This document shows positions 1-7,515 of a DNA stretch of 64,000 nucleotides, piece by piece. The position numbers and the translations under genes are program-made. How positions within the stretch are numbered: the stretch's first letter is position 1; the number at the start of each line of letters is the position of its first letter. The notes beneath the pieces were generated by a model. It was not told the DNA's origin. It did no database searches and saw nothing but the letters and a program-made list of their open reading frames with translations. This DNA is from Pseudorhodoplanes sp049324435. Its GTDB lineage: Bacteria > Pseudomonadota > Alphaproteobacteria > Rhizobiales > Xanthobacteraceae. The stretch is from contig JBMOOQ010000024.1 of NCBI GenBank assembly GCA_049324435.1, positions 124,001 through 188,000 on the forward strand. The letters run 5' to 3'.

Positions 1-117
1 GGCGCAAATGTGGACCACCGCACGATGCCAGCCGGTCACGGACTGTCACAGGCCGACGTCACGCTTTCGCGAGCATTCCTCGCGCAGGCCGGAACCGCGA
101 TTGTCAATGCCACGTAA
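1..117 (+). CDS. Alpha/beta hydrolase, C-terminal fragment (5' end outside window)
   Basis: An open frame enters from the left edge in frame 1 and stops at the TAA at 115-117, giving 38 C-terminal residues. The segment PAGHGL followed by a helix resembles the catalytic-histidine loop at the end of phospholipase/carboxylesterase-type alpha/beta hydrolases, where G-H-G/x-L carries the histidine of the Ser-Asp-His triad. The rest of the gene, including the nucleophile, is outside the window, so the call rests on this one loop. It is convergent with the minus-strand transporter operon that ends at 213. Confidence 0.45.
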   Translation, partial: GANVDHRTMPAGHGLSQADVTLSRAFLAQAGTAIVNAT

Positions 118-212
118 GACGTGATGGCCGGATGCGCTCCGCCCACCAGCTTTGCCCCCGATAGACGCACCGGCCGAGCGCAGGCAGCTTGAGGCTTGTC
201 AGCTGAGAGGCA

Positions 213-1031
213 TCAGATGATTGCGTGTCGCACCTTGGCAGAAACCCACTCGCTGACCAGCACGGTCGCGAGAATCACGAGCAGCAACAGACTCACCTGC
301 GTCCAGGCCAGCGTCGACAGCGATGCCTCGAGATTGAGACCGATGCCGCCGGCGCCGACCAGCCCGACCACCGAAGACTCCCGGATGTTGATATCCCAGC
401 GAAACACACTGATGCCGGCAAAGGCCGGCATGATCTGCGGCACGATGCCATAGTCCATCACCTGCGCCGGGGAGGCGCCGGTGGCCTCGATTGCCTCGAC
501 CTGCGTCACGTCGATTTCCTCGATGGCCTCATACAGCAATTTGCCGATAAAGCCGATGGATCGCAGCGCAATTGCGATAATGCCGGCCAGCACGCCGGGA
601 CCGACGATGGTAACCAGCAACAGCGCCCAGATCAGTGAATTGATCGAGCGCGACGATACGATGATGAGAAGCGCTATGGGCCGCACCAGCAGCACGCTCG
701 GCGTGGTGTTTCGGGCCGCGAGAAACGCGATCGGCACTGCGATCAGAATCGCCAGCAGGGTACCAAGCGTTGCAATCGCCAGCGTATCCCAGAGCGGCCG
801 CCACAACTCGTTCATGTAGGACCAGCGCGGTGGGAACATGCGCGACCCGATATCAGCGGCCTGCCGCGGCGCATCTGAGACGAAGGCCCAGATCGTATCC
901 TTGGTCATCACATGCCACGAGAATACGAACAGCGCGACCAGAAGAAGCCAGCCGAACCAGCGCACGAGATCCTGCCGCGGCGTCCTGCGGCGCCATTTCG
1001 GAAGGCCTGCGCTGTCGGGAGTGACCGGCAT
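213..1031 (-). CDS. phnE: Phosphate/phosphonate ABC transporter permease (second PhnE)
   Basis: Inner-membrane permease of 272 residues, last gene of the minus-strand D-D-C-E-E operon. It has a basic N-terminus, a first membrane helix at about residues 22-40 and four or five more. An EAA-type coupling loop, read as EAIEATGASPAQV, lies in the last 110 residues and is the docking site for PhnC. The sequence parallels the other PhnE at 1031-1846, so the two probably form a heterodimeric channel, as PhoE and PhoT do in the Sinorhizobium phoCDET system. The start is the ATG at 1031, whose A is also the last base of the upstream stop (TGATG), so translation is coupled. A longer frame upstream of this ATG is only a shadow of the neighbouring permease. 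Confidence 0.88.
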   Translation of the reverse strand: MPVTPDSAGLPKWRRRTPRQDLVRWFGWLLLVALFVFSWHVMTKDTIWAFVSDAPRQAADIGSRMFPPRWSYMNELWRPLWDTLAIATLGTLLAILIAVPIAFLAARNTTPSVLLVRPIALLIIVSSRSINSLIWALLLVTIVGPGVLAGIIAIALRSIGFIGKLLYEAIEEIDVTQVEAIEATGASPAQVMDYGIVPQIMPAFAGISVFRWDINIRESSVVGLVGAGGIGLNLEASLSTLAWTQVSLLLLVILATVLVSEWVSAKVRHAII

Positions 1032-1846
1032 CACTGGATCGCCTTGCGAATGAGGCCCGAGGAATATTCGCAGACCATCACGATCGCGATGATAATGATC
1101 AGAACGGCTGCAGCGGTGTCGTATTCGTACCGGCTGAGCGAGGTGTTGAGCGTCGCTCCGATGCCTCCTGCGCCGACGATGCCGACCACCGCGGATTCGC
1201 GGAAATTGATATCGATGCGGTAGAGCGAAAGACCGATCAGACGCGGCATGACCTGTGGCTGGATCGCATAGTTCACGAGCTGGGCCCAGGACGCTCCGGT
1301 GGACCGGATCGCTTCTGCTTGCGATGGATCGATATCCTCGATGTCCTCGGCAAGCAGCTTCGCCAGAAATCCGATGGTCGCAAACGACAGCGTGAGGAAA
1401 CCGGCGAAGGGTCCGAAGCCGACCATCGCCACGAACAGGATCGCGATGATGACCTCCTGAAAAGTGCGGGACACGGCGATGATCGAACGGCACACGAGAT
1501 AAACCGGAATCGGCGACAGGTTGCGGGCGGCGCCAATGCCGATCGGGATTGAAATCAGAATGCCAACCACCGTGGACGTCACCGTCATCGTCAGGCTTTC
1601 CTGCATGCCTTGCGCGATGTCGGTCCACCGGCTGGTGAAATTCGGCTGAAAGAAGCCGGTCAGGAGGCGCATGCCGCGGGCAGCCCCCTCCGACAGCCGC
1701 GCCCAGTTCACATCGATAGCGCCGATTGCCACGACGACGTACAGCAGTGCGCCGACATAGATTGCCCAGCGCAGCACACCATTCGCAATGAAAGGCGGCT
1801 TCCGCCAGACCGAAGGATAACTCGCGCGGTTCGCGATATCGCTCAT
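1031..1846 (-). CDS. phnE: Phosphate/phosphonate ABC transporter permease (first PhnE)
   Basis: Inner-membrane permease of 271 residues with about six hydrophobic segments. The binding-protein-dependent transport signature is visible as EAIRSTGASWAQLVNYAIQP, matching the equivalent loop of the next gene. The N-terminal part has a long periplasmic stretch (FFQPNFTSRWTDIAQGMQES) typical of PhnE. It starts 6 bases downstream of phnC and overlaps the next permease by one base. Two paralogous permeases suggest a heterodimer. The imported substrate (phosphate, phosphite or an organophosphonate) cannot be read from the permease. Confidence 0.88.
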   Translation of the reverse strand: MSDIANRASYPSVWRKPPFIANGVLRWAIYVGALLYVVVAIGAIDVNWARLSEGAARGMRLLTGFFQPNFTSRWTDIAQGMQESLTMTVTSTVVGILISIPIGIGAARNLSPIPVYLVCRSIIAVSRTFQEVIIAILFVAMVGFGPFAGFLTLSFATIGFLAKLLAEDIEDIDPSQAEAIRSTGASWAQLVNYAIQPQVMPRLIGLSLYRIDINFRESAVVGIVGAGGIGATLNTSLSRYEYDTAAAVLIIIIAIVMVCEYSSGLIRKAIQ

Positions 1847-1852
1847 CGCTGC

Positions 1853-2659
1853 TCAGACCGCGACCGGCAGCTTGACGACATCCGCAGGCTCATCGTCATC
1901 CTGCTCCTTCGCCGCGGTCCAGTCTTCCTCGCCATAGATCGTTGTCAGCACGTCCGGCGTCAGCCCGTCGGCCGGCCCGTCATAGACGATGGACCCGGCG
2001 CGAAGCCCCACGATACGGGGGAGGAACATCTGTGCCAGCACCACGTCATGGATATTCACCACTGCGGCGAGGTTGCGCTCGGCGCAGATCTCACCGATCA
2101 GCCGCATGATCTGACGCGAAGTCTTTGGGTCGAGGCTCGCGGTTGGCTCGTCGATCAGCAGAAGTTCGGGTTCCTGTTGCAACGCGCGGGCAATTCCGAC
2201 GCGCTGACGCTGGCCGCCTGACAGCGCGTCGGCACGCTTGTCCACATGCTCGATCAGCCCGACGCGATCCAGTGTCGCAAAGGCGTTGCGCACATCCTGC
2301 GGCGGGTATCGGCGCAGAAAGCTGCGCCAGAACGGCACATAGCCGAGCCGACCCGACAAAACGTTTTCCATCACTGTCAGGCGTTCGACGAGCGCGAATT
2401 CCTGAAAGATCATCCCCATCCGGCGCCGCGCCTTGCGCAATTCGCCGCGGCCAAGTCCTGTGATCTCGCGATCGTTCAGAAAGATCCGGCCCGCCGTGGG
2501 TTCGACGAGCCGGTTGATGCAACGGATCAGCGTCGATTTGCCGGCGCCGGACGGACCGATCAGCCCGATGACCTGACCTGCGGGCACCGACAGATCGACG
2601 CCCTTCAGCGCCATGTCGCCCGTTTTGTAGCGCTTGACCAGCCCCTCGATGCGCAGCAT
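1853..2659 (-). CDS. phnC: Phosphate/phosphonate ABC transporter ATP-binding protein PhnC
   Basis: Cytoplasmic ATPase of 268 residues. The Walker A motif GPSGAGKS is at residues 35-42, the signature LSGGQRQRVGIARAL at about 150, and Walker B LLLIDEPTASLD directly after it. Length and the N-terminal form MLRIEGLVKRY fit PhnC. It lies 9 bases downstream of the first-transcribed part of the operon (phnD copy 1) and 6 bases before the permeases, so it is the energising subunit of this importer. The C-terminal 35 residues are acidic and poorly conserved-looking. No lyase genes (phnG-M) are present nearby, so this is a transport-only locus. Confidence 0.92.
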   Translation of the reverse strand: MLRIEGLVKRYKTGDMALKGVDLSVPAGQVIGLIGPSGAGKSTLIRCINRLVEPTAGRIFLNDREITGLGRGELRKARRRMGMIFQEFALVERLTVMENVLSGRLGYVPFWRSFLRRYPPQDVRNAFATLDRVGLIEHVDKRADALSGGQRQRVGIARALQQEPELLLIDEPTASLDPKTSRQIMRLIGEICAERNLAAVVNIHDVVLAQMFLPRIVGLRAGSIVYDGPADGLTPDVLTTIYGEEDWTAAKEQDDDEPADVVKLPVAV

Positions 2660-2668
2660 GCGTGAAAA

Positions 2669-3628
2669 TCAGCCCTTGCAGTCGTATTTCACGCCCATCG
2701 CCTGATCGACTTCGCGCACTGCCTGCCAGTGATCCTTGTAGTTGATCGGCAGGAATTTCTGCATCGGCGGCGTGGTCTTGCCGAATTCCTTTTCCAGCTC
2801 AGATCCTTCCCACGGGAAGGTGAAAAACGCTTCCCTTACTTTTGCCGCGAGCTCCGGCTTGAGGTTGTAGACATAACCATAGCCGGTGGTCGGGAAGGTC
2901 TTGGATTTGTAGATCGTGACGATCTGCTCCTTCTTCACCACGCCGCGCTCGATGATGCGCTGCATCACCTCGTTTGCGATTGCCGCCGCTGGATAGTCCT
3001 TGTTGGCGACGCCGATCACCGAATTGTCGTGCTTGCCGGAAAATACCGGCTCGTAGTCCTTGCCGGCCTCGAGCCCGTAATTCTGCTTCAACAGAGCGGA
3101 CGGCGCACGGTAGCCAGAATTCGAGGTCTGCGCCGTAAACGCCATCTTCTTTCCCTTAATGTCCTCGATCTTGGTCACGCCGCTGCCGGGAAAGGTGATG
3201 ATCTCCATCTCGTAGCCGTACTGGCCGTCCTTGGAAGCCATCAGCGCGAACGGCACGAAGCCTGCGCAATTCACCGCCAGCGGATTGGAGCCCGTGTTGA
3301 ACCCCGCCACATGCAGGCGGCCGGCGCGCATTGCCTCAAGCTGGGCCGCATTGGACTGTACCGGGAAGAACTGGACGCGCTTCCCGGTCACTTTCTCCAT
3401 GTGCTTGATGAACCCGTCCCAGACTTTGGCATACACGGCCGGATCTTCCACCGGAGTATAGGAGAAGATCAGCACCGGCGGGTCGACCCATTGCTTGGGG
3501 TCCTTCGGCGCATCGGCGACCATGTCGCCGTCGGCGTCGGTAAAACGCTGGTCGAGGGCGGAAACGGATGCCGGCAGCGCCGCCAGAATCAATGCGGCGA
3601 CGGCAACACCGAGAATTCGGAAATACAT
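2669..3628 (-). CDS. phnD: Phosphate/phosphonate-binding protein PhnD, copy 1
   Basis: Periplasmic solute-binding protein of 319 residues with a signal peptide ending near ASVSA-LDQRF. I take the ATG at 3628 rather than one 15 bases upstream because a GGAGG ribosome-binding site (3636-3640 on the complement) stands 7 bases before it and would otherwise lie inside the coding sequence. The PhnD/PtxB-type core is clear: SYTPVEDP, LHVAGFNTGSN and FSGKHDNSVIGVANKDY. It is a close paralogue of the gene at 3809-4765: long blocks such as VQFFPVQSNAAQLEAM are identical, while signal peptides and helices diverge. It has its own Pho-box-like site about 100 bases upstream. Confidence 0.9.
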   Translation of the reverse strand: MYFRILGVAVAALILAALPASVSALDQRFTDADGDMVADAPKDPKQWVDPPVLIFSYTPVEDPAVYAKVWDGFIKHMEKVTGKRVQFFPVQSNAAQLEAMRAGRLHVAGFNTGSNPLAVNCAGFVPFALMASKDGQYGYEMEIITFPGSGVTKIEDIKGKKMAFTAQTSNSGYRAPSALLKQNYGLEAGKDYEPVFSGKHDNSVIGVANKDYPAAAIANEVMQRIIERGVVKKEQIVTIYKSKTFPTTGYGYVYNLKPELAAKVREAFFTFPWEGSELEKEFGKTTPPMQKFLPINYKDHWQAVREVDQAMGVKYDCKG

Positions 3629-3727
3629 GGTCTGACCTCCCATCGCTGAGCCGCTCGGCGGAACCGAGGTTGCGCATGAAGCGGTCCTCGCCGGCCATGG
3701 ATGAACGTGCTCAGCTAGGTCCTGATC

Positions 3728-3745
3728 ATTACAGATTTGTGACCC
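3728..3745 (-). promoter_or_regulatory. Pho-box-like site upstream of phnD copy 1
   Basis: Read on the minus strand the site is GGGTCAC-AAAT-CTGTAAT. The PhoB consensus is two CTGTCAT 7-mers around an AT-rich 4-mer. The first half matches 4 of 7 and the second 6 of 7, and the AAAT spacer is typical. The sequence CCTAGC follows at the same distance as in the site before copy 2 and may be the -10 region. Phosphate-starvation control is inferred from the match and from the transporter family. Confidence 0.55.
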
Positions 3746-3808
3746 GCCGCAAGGGCTTCAAAATACCTTGAATCGCGGCGCCGACCGTGCCAGCTGCCGT
3801 TTCCGGCG

Positions 3809-4765
3809 TCACCCCTTGCAATCGTATTTGATGCCCATGGCCTCATCGACATCGCGCACAATCTGCCAGTGTTCCTTGTAGGTAATGGGCATGAACTTCT
3901 GCTGCGGCGGCTCGGCGACCCCGAATTCCTTCAGAAGCTCCGATCCTTCCCACGGGAAGCTGAAAAAGGCCTCTTTCACTTTCGCAACGAGTTCGGGCTT
4001 GAGGTTATACACATGGCCATAGCCGGTGGTCGGAAAGGTCTGCGATTTGAAGAGCGAAACGAGCTGATCCTTGCTGACCAGCTTGCGTGCGGTCATCCGC
4101 TGGAGCACAGAGTTGGCAACTGCGGCCACCGGATAATCCTTGTTGGCGACACCCATGATGGAATTGTCGTGCTTGCCGGAAAAGACCGGTTCGAAATCCT
4201 TGCCGGCTTCCAGTCCGAATTTCTGCTTGAGCAGCGCCGAGGGCGCCTTGAAACCTGAATTCGACGTCGGCGCAGTGAAGGCGAGCTTCTTGCCCTTGAT
4301 ATCCTCGACCTTTGTGATTCCGCTGCCCCGCCAGGTGATGATTTCGAATTCATAGCCATAGGCGTTATCCAGCGAAGTCATCATTGCGAACGGCACGAAG
4401 CCTGCACAGTTCACCGCCAGAGGATTGGAGCCCGTGTTGAAGCCGGAAACGTGAAGGCGCCCGGCGCGCATTGCTTCAAGCTGGGCGGCGTTGGATTGCA
4501 CCGGAAAGAACTGCACGCGTTTTCCGGTCACTTTTTCCATATGCTTGATGAAGCCATCCCAGACCTTGGCGTAGACGGCTGGATCTTCGACCGGGGTATA
4601 GGAAAAGACCAGCACCGGCGGATCGATGAATTGCTTCGGATCGGTCGGCGCATCGGCAACGAGGTCACCGTCGGCGTCGGTGAAACGCTTGTCCAGTGCC
4701 TGTGCGTGGAATGGCGACAATGCAAGCAGCGCGGCGGCAAGACCTGCAAGGACATGGACACGCAT
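3809..4765 (-). CDS. phnD: Phosphate/phosphonate-binding protein PhnD, copy 2
   Basis: Periplasmic binding protein of 318 residues, first gene of the operon. The signal peptide is LAGLAAALLALSPFHAQA, and mature residues begin LDKRFTDADGD. A GGGAGG ribosome-binding site lies 8 bases before the ATG. It is a tandem paralogue of phnD copy 1; the ligand pocket blocks (SYTPVEDP, FNTGSNPLAV, FSGKHDNS) are shared, so both copies probably bind related phosphorus ligands. It lacks its own permease genes and is separated from copy 1 by 180 bases with a second Pho-box-like site, so the two binding proteins probably feed one membrane complex. Confidence 0.9.
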   Translation of the reverse strand: MRVHVLAGLAAALLALSPFHAQALDKRFTDADGDLVADAPTDPKQFIDPPVLVFSYTPVEDPAVYAKVWDGFIKHMEKVTGKRVQFFPVQSNAAQLEAMRAGRLHVSGFNTGSNPLAVNCAGFVPFAMMTSLDNAYGYEFEIITWRGSGITKVEDIKGKKLAFTAPTSNSGFKAPSALLKQKFGLEAGKDFEPVFSGKHDNSIMGVANKDYPVAAVANSVLQRMTARKLVSKDQLVSLFKSQTFPTTGYGHVYNLKPELVAKVKEAFFSFPWEGSELLKEFGVAEPPQQKFMPITYKEHWQIVRDVDEAMGIKYDCKG

Positions 4766-4816
4766 TGGACCGGCCTCCCTGTGTAACGGAATTCCCTTCT
4801 CCGCTAGGATCGCAGC

Positions 4817-4834
4817 ATTGCAGATTTATGACGG
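4817..4834 (-). promoter_or_regulatory. Pho-box-like site upstream of phnD copy 2
   Basis: Read on the minus strand it is CCGTCAT-AAAT-CTGCAAT, matching the PhoB consensus CTGTCAT-N4-CTGTCAT at 6 of 7 and 5 of 7 positions. It lies 52 bases before the phnD copy 2 start and 23 bases past the hutF stop. CCTAGC follows at the same spacing as at the other site. The conserved upstream block shows that the promoter was duplicated together with the gene. Confidence 0.65.
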
Positions 4835-4857
4835 ATGCAAAATGCCGCCTCGCGGGT

Positions 4858-6258
4858 TCATTGCGCGGCAAGGCGTGCCACGGTGCTGCGATAGGATTGC
4901 GCAATTGTGTCGCGCGCGAAATGTCGGCCCTGCTCCACCACCGGCTTTCCGCTAGCGATGACGGTCCGGATCAGGCTGCGTCCCGCGGAAAAAATAAAGA
5001 TATCAAGACGCATATCGTCGCTGGTGGCGCCGGCCAGATCCGGATGATCCGCATCCAGCACCACAATATCCGCGCGATATCCCGGAGCCAGCGCGCCGAT
5101 CGGCTGGCCGAGCGCCTGGGCGCCGCCGGCAAGTGCTCGCATGTAAAGCGAACGTCCGGTGGATTCGCCTTCCTTCATGGTCATCACATTGCGCGCACGC
5201 GCTTTCAGCCGCTGCGAATATTCAAGCTGGCGCAATTCAGCCGATGCATCGACCTGGATATTGGAGTCGGTGCCGATGCCGAAGCGGCCGTTCGCGCCGA
5301 GATACGCCTCACCGTTGAAGATGCCGTCGCCAAGGCTGCCTTCGGTCAGCGGGCACAGACCTGCCACAGCACCTGACTGACCGAGCCTTATTGTCTCGTC
5401 GTCGGTCATATGCGTGGCATGGATCAGGCACCAGCGCCGGTCGATTCCCATCTCGTCGAGCAGCCATTGCACCGGTCGCGCGCCGAGGCTTGCCAGGCAA
5501 TCGTCCACCTCCTTGGTCTGCTCTGCGGCATGGATATGCACCGGTCCGCTCGCGAAGACCGCAGCGACTTCGCGCAATTGTTCCGGGGAAACCGCGCGCA
5601 GCGAATGAGGAGCAATGCCGATCGCCGCCCCTGGCAACTTCGAAACAACGTCACGCGAACGCTCCATCAGGGTCACGAAGCGGTCGGTCGGATTGATGAA
5701 ACGGATCTGCCCCGGATTGGGCGCCGCGTCGCCGAAGCCGCCATAGGTATAAAGCGAGGGCAGCAACGTCAGCCCGATCCCGGTGGCGGCGCTGGCCGCA
5801 GCGATGCGCGCCGCCATCTCGCAGAGATCGGCATAGGGCCGCCCGGCCGGATCGTGATGCAGATAGTGGAATTCCCCGACGGTGGTGAATCCGGCCTCCA
5901 GCATCTCCAGATAGGCGTAAGCCGCGATCGCCTCGACATCGTCCGGCGTCAGGGCCGACAGGAAGCGGTACATCACCTCGCGCCAGGTCCAAAAGCTGTC
6001 GCCCGTGGGCCCGCGCCGCTCCGCAAGGCCCGCCATCCCCTTCTGGAAGGCATGGCAATGCAGATTCGGCATGCCCGGCAGGGCGATGCCGGCGATCCGC
6101 TCGGCACCCTCCGGCGCATGGTCCGGCGACACCCTTGCGATCAGCCCGTCGTCGCCGACCTCGATGCGAACGTCATCTGCCCAGCCGGCTGGAAGAAGGG
6201 CTTTCCTGAATTGATATGCGCGCAAACCCGGCCTCGCTCGACATGCGGTATCGGACAT
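4858..6258 (-). CDS. hutF: Formimidoylglutamate deiminase HutF
   Basis: Cytosolic amidohydrolase of 466 residues that converts N-formimidoyl-L-glutamate to N-formyl-L-glutamate and ammonia, the step that distinguishes the five-step histidine pathway from the HutG formiminoglutamase route. The metal-binding NLHCHAFQ motif has its histidines at residues 67 and 69. Further conserved blocks are APHSLRAVSPEQL, HIHAAEQ (metal ligand), LIHATHMTD and GTDSNIQVD (catalytic Asp). Length matches HutF, and divergence from hutI across a 57-base gap supports the call. The expected next enzyme, N-formylglutamate deformylase, is not in the window, nor is a HutC repressor. Confidence 0.93.
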   Translation of the reverse strand: MSDTACRARPGLRAYQFRKALLPAGWADDVRIEVGDDGLIARVSPDHAPEGAERIAGIALPGMPNLHCHAFQKGMAGLAERRGPTGDSFWTWREVMYRFLSALTPDDVEAIAAYAYLEMLEAGFTTVGEFHYLHHDPAGRPYADLCEMAARIAAASAATGIGLTLLPSLYTYGGFGDAAPNPGQIRFINPTDRFVTLMERSRDVVSKLPGAAIGIAPHSLRAVSPEQLREVAAVFASGPVHIHAAEQTKEVDDCLASLGARPVQWLLDEMGIDRRWCLIHATHMTDDETIRLGQSGAVAGLCPLTEGSLGDGIFNGEAYLGANGRFGIGTDSNIQVDASAELRQLEYSQRLKARARNVMTMKEGESTGRSLYMRALAGGAQALGQPIGALAPGYRADIVVLDADHPDLAGATSDDMRLDIFIFSAGRSLIRTVIASGKPVVEQGRHFARDTIAQSYRSTVARLAAQ

Positions 6259-6261
6259 CTA

Positions 6262-6308
6262 TATCGTCATTCCGGGCCGCGTGCGAAGCATGCGGAACCC
6301 ATTGCAGG
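6262..6308. repeat. Short palindromic repeat fragment between hutF and hutI
   Basis: The 57-base gap holds a run of the type CGTCATTCCGGGCCGCG followed by GTGCGAAGCATGCGGAACCC, including the inverted pair GCATGC. It looks like a remnant of the alphaproteobacterial CGTCATTCCGGG intergenic repeat class. It must contain or overlap the divergent promoters of hutF and hutI. No clear HutC-type operator is visible. Confidence 0.4.
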
Positions 6309-6315
6309 ATAGCCC

Positions 6316-7515
6316 ATGCGTTTCGACACCGTCTGGCGCGATGCACGGATTGCGACCCTCGCCCCTGCGGCATCGGGGCTTGGCGACGTTATCGGTGCGG
6401 TTGCGGCGAAGGACGGCCGGATCGCGTTTGCCGGTCCGGAAGCCGGACTGCCGACCGGCTGGGACGCGGCCAAGACCGTGAAACTCGACGGCCGCTGGAT
6501 CACGCCGGGGCTGATCGACTGCCACACGCATATCGTCTATGGCGGCGACCGGGCCCATGAATTCGAGCTGCGCCTGAAGGGCGCAACCTATGAGGAGATC
6601 GCACGCGCCGGCGGCAGCATCGTCTCGACCGTAAAGGCAACGCGCGCGGCAAACGAAGATCAGCTCGTGGCCCAATCGCTGAAGCGCCTGGACGCACTGA
6701 TCGCCGAGGGCGTCACCACCATCGAGATCAAGTCCGGCTACGGCCTCGATCTCGTGACCGAAACCAAGATGCTGCGCGCGGCACGACGTCTCGGCCGCGA
6801 GCGCAGCGTCGGAGTGACAACAACCTTTCTCGGCGCGCATGCCATGCCACCGGAAGTCCACGACAAGGATGCATTCATCGCCAAGGTCTGCGCCATGATT
6901 CCGCAGATCAAACAGGCCGGACTTGCCGATGCCGTGGATGCCTTCTGCGAAGGGATCGCCTTTTCGCCGGAGCAAACGGCGCGCGTATTCGAAGCGGCGA
7001 AGGCAAATGGTCTGCCGGTCAAGCTGCATGCCGACCAATTGTCGAACCTGCACGGTGCGGCGCTCGCTGCGCGCTTTGACGCGCTGTCCGCTGATCATCT
7101 CGAATATACCGATGAGACCGGTGTTGCCGCGATGGCGCAGGCCGGCACCGTCGCGGTCCTTCTTCCTGGCGCCTTCTATGTGCTGCGCGAGAAGCAGATT
7201 CCGCCGGTAGAGGCCTTGCGCCGTCACAAAGTCCCGATCGCGATTGCGACCGACTGTAATCCTGGCACCTCGCCGGTCACCTCGCTTCTGCTGACCATGA
7301 ACATGGCCTCGACCCTGTTCCGTCTGACAGTGGAAGAAGCGATTGCCGGCGTGACGCGCGAAGCGGCCCGCGCGCTCGGCAAGCTGTCTGACCTCGGCAC
7401 GATCGAGCCTGGCAAAGCCTGCGATCTTGCGATCTGGGATATCGAACGCCCGGCCGAACTGGTGTATCGCCTCGGCCTGAACCCGCTCTATGCGCGGGTG
7501 CGGAACGGACAGTAA
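6316..7515 (+). CDS. hutI: Imidazolonepropionase HutI
   Basis: Cytosolic amidohydrolase of 399 residues that hydrolyses 4-imidazolone-5-propanoate to N-formimidoyl-L-glutamate, third step of histidine degradation. Zinc ligands are in IDCHTHIVYGGDRAHEF (H70, H72). Downstream are KLHADQLSN (metal His), ADHLEY and the catalytic aspartate block IATDCNPGT. Its length is typical. The stop TAA at 7513-7515 abuts the hutH ATG, so the two are translated together. The product feeds directly into HutF encoded on the opposite strand. Confidence 0.96.
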   Translation: MRFDTVWRDARIATLAPAASGLGDVIGAVAAKDGRIAFAGPEAGLPTGWDAAKTVKLDGRWITPGLIDCHTHIVYGGDRAHEFELRLKGATYEEIARAGGSIVSTVKATRAANEDQLVAQSLKRLDALIAEGVTTIEIKSGYGLDLVTETKMLRAARRLGRERSVGVTTTFLGAHAMPPEVHDKDAFIAKVCAMIPQIKQAGLADAVDAFCEGIAFSPEQTARVFEAAKANGLPVKLHADQLSNLHGAALAARFDALSADHLEYTDETGVAAMAQAGTVAVLLPGAFYVLREKQIPPVEALRRHKVPIAIATDCNPGTSPVTSLLLTMNMASTLFRLTVEEAIAGVTREAARALGKLSDLGTIEPGKACDLAIWDIERPAELVYRLGLNPLYARVRNGQ

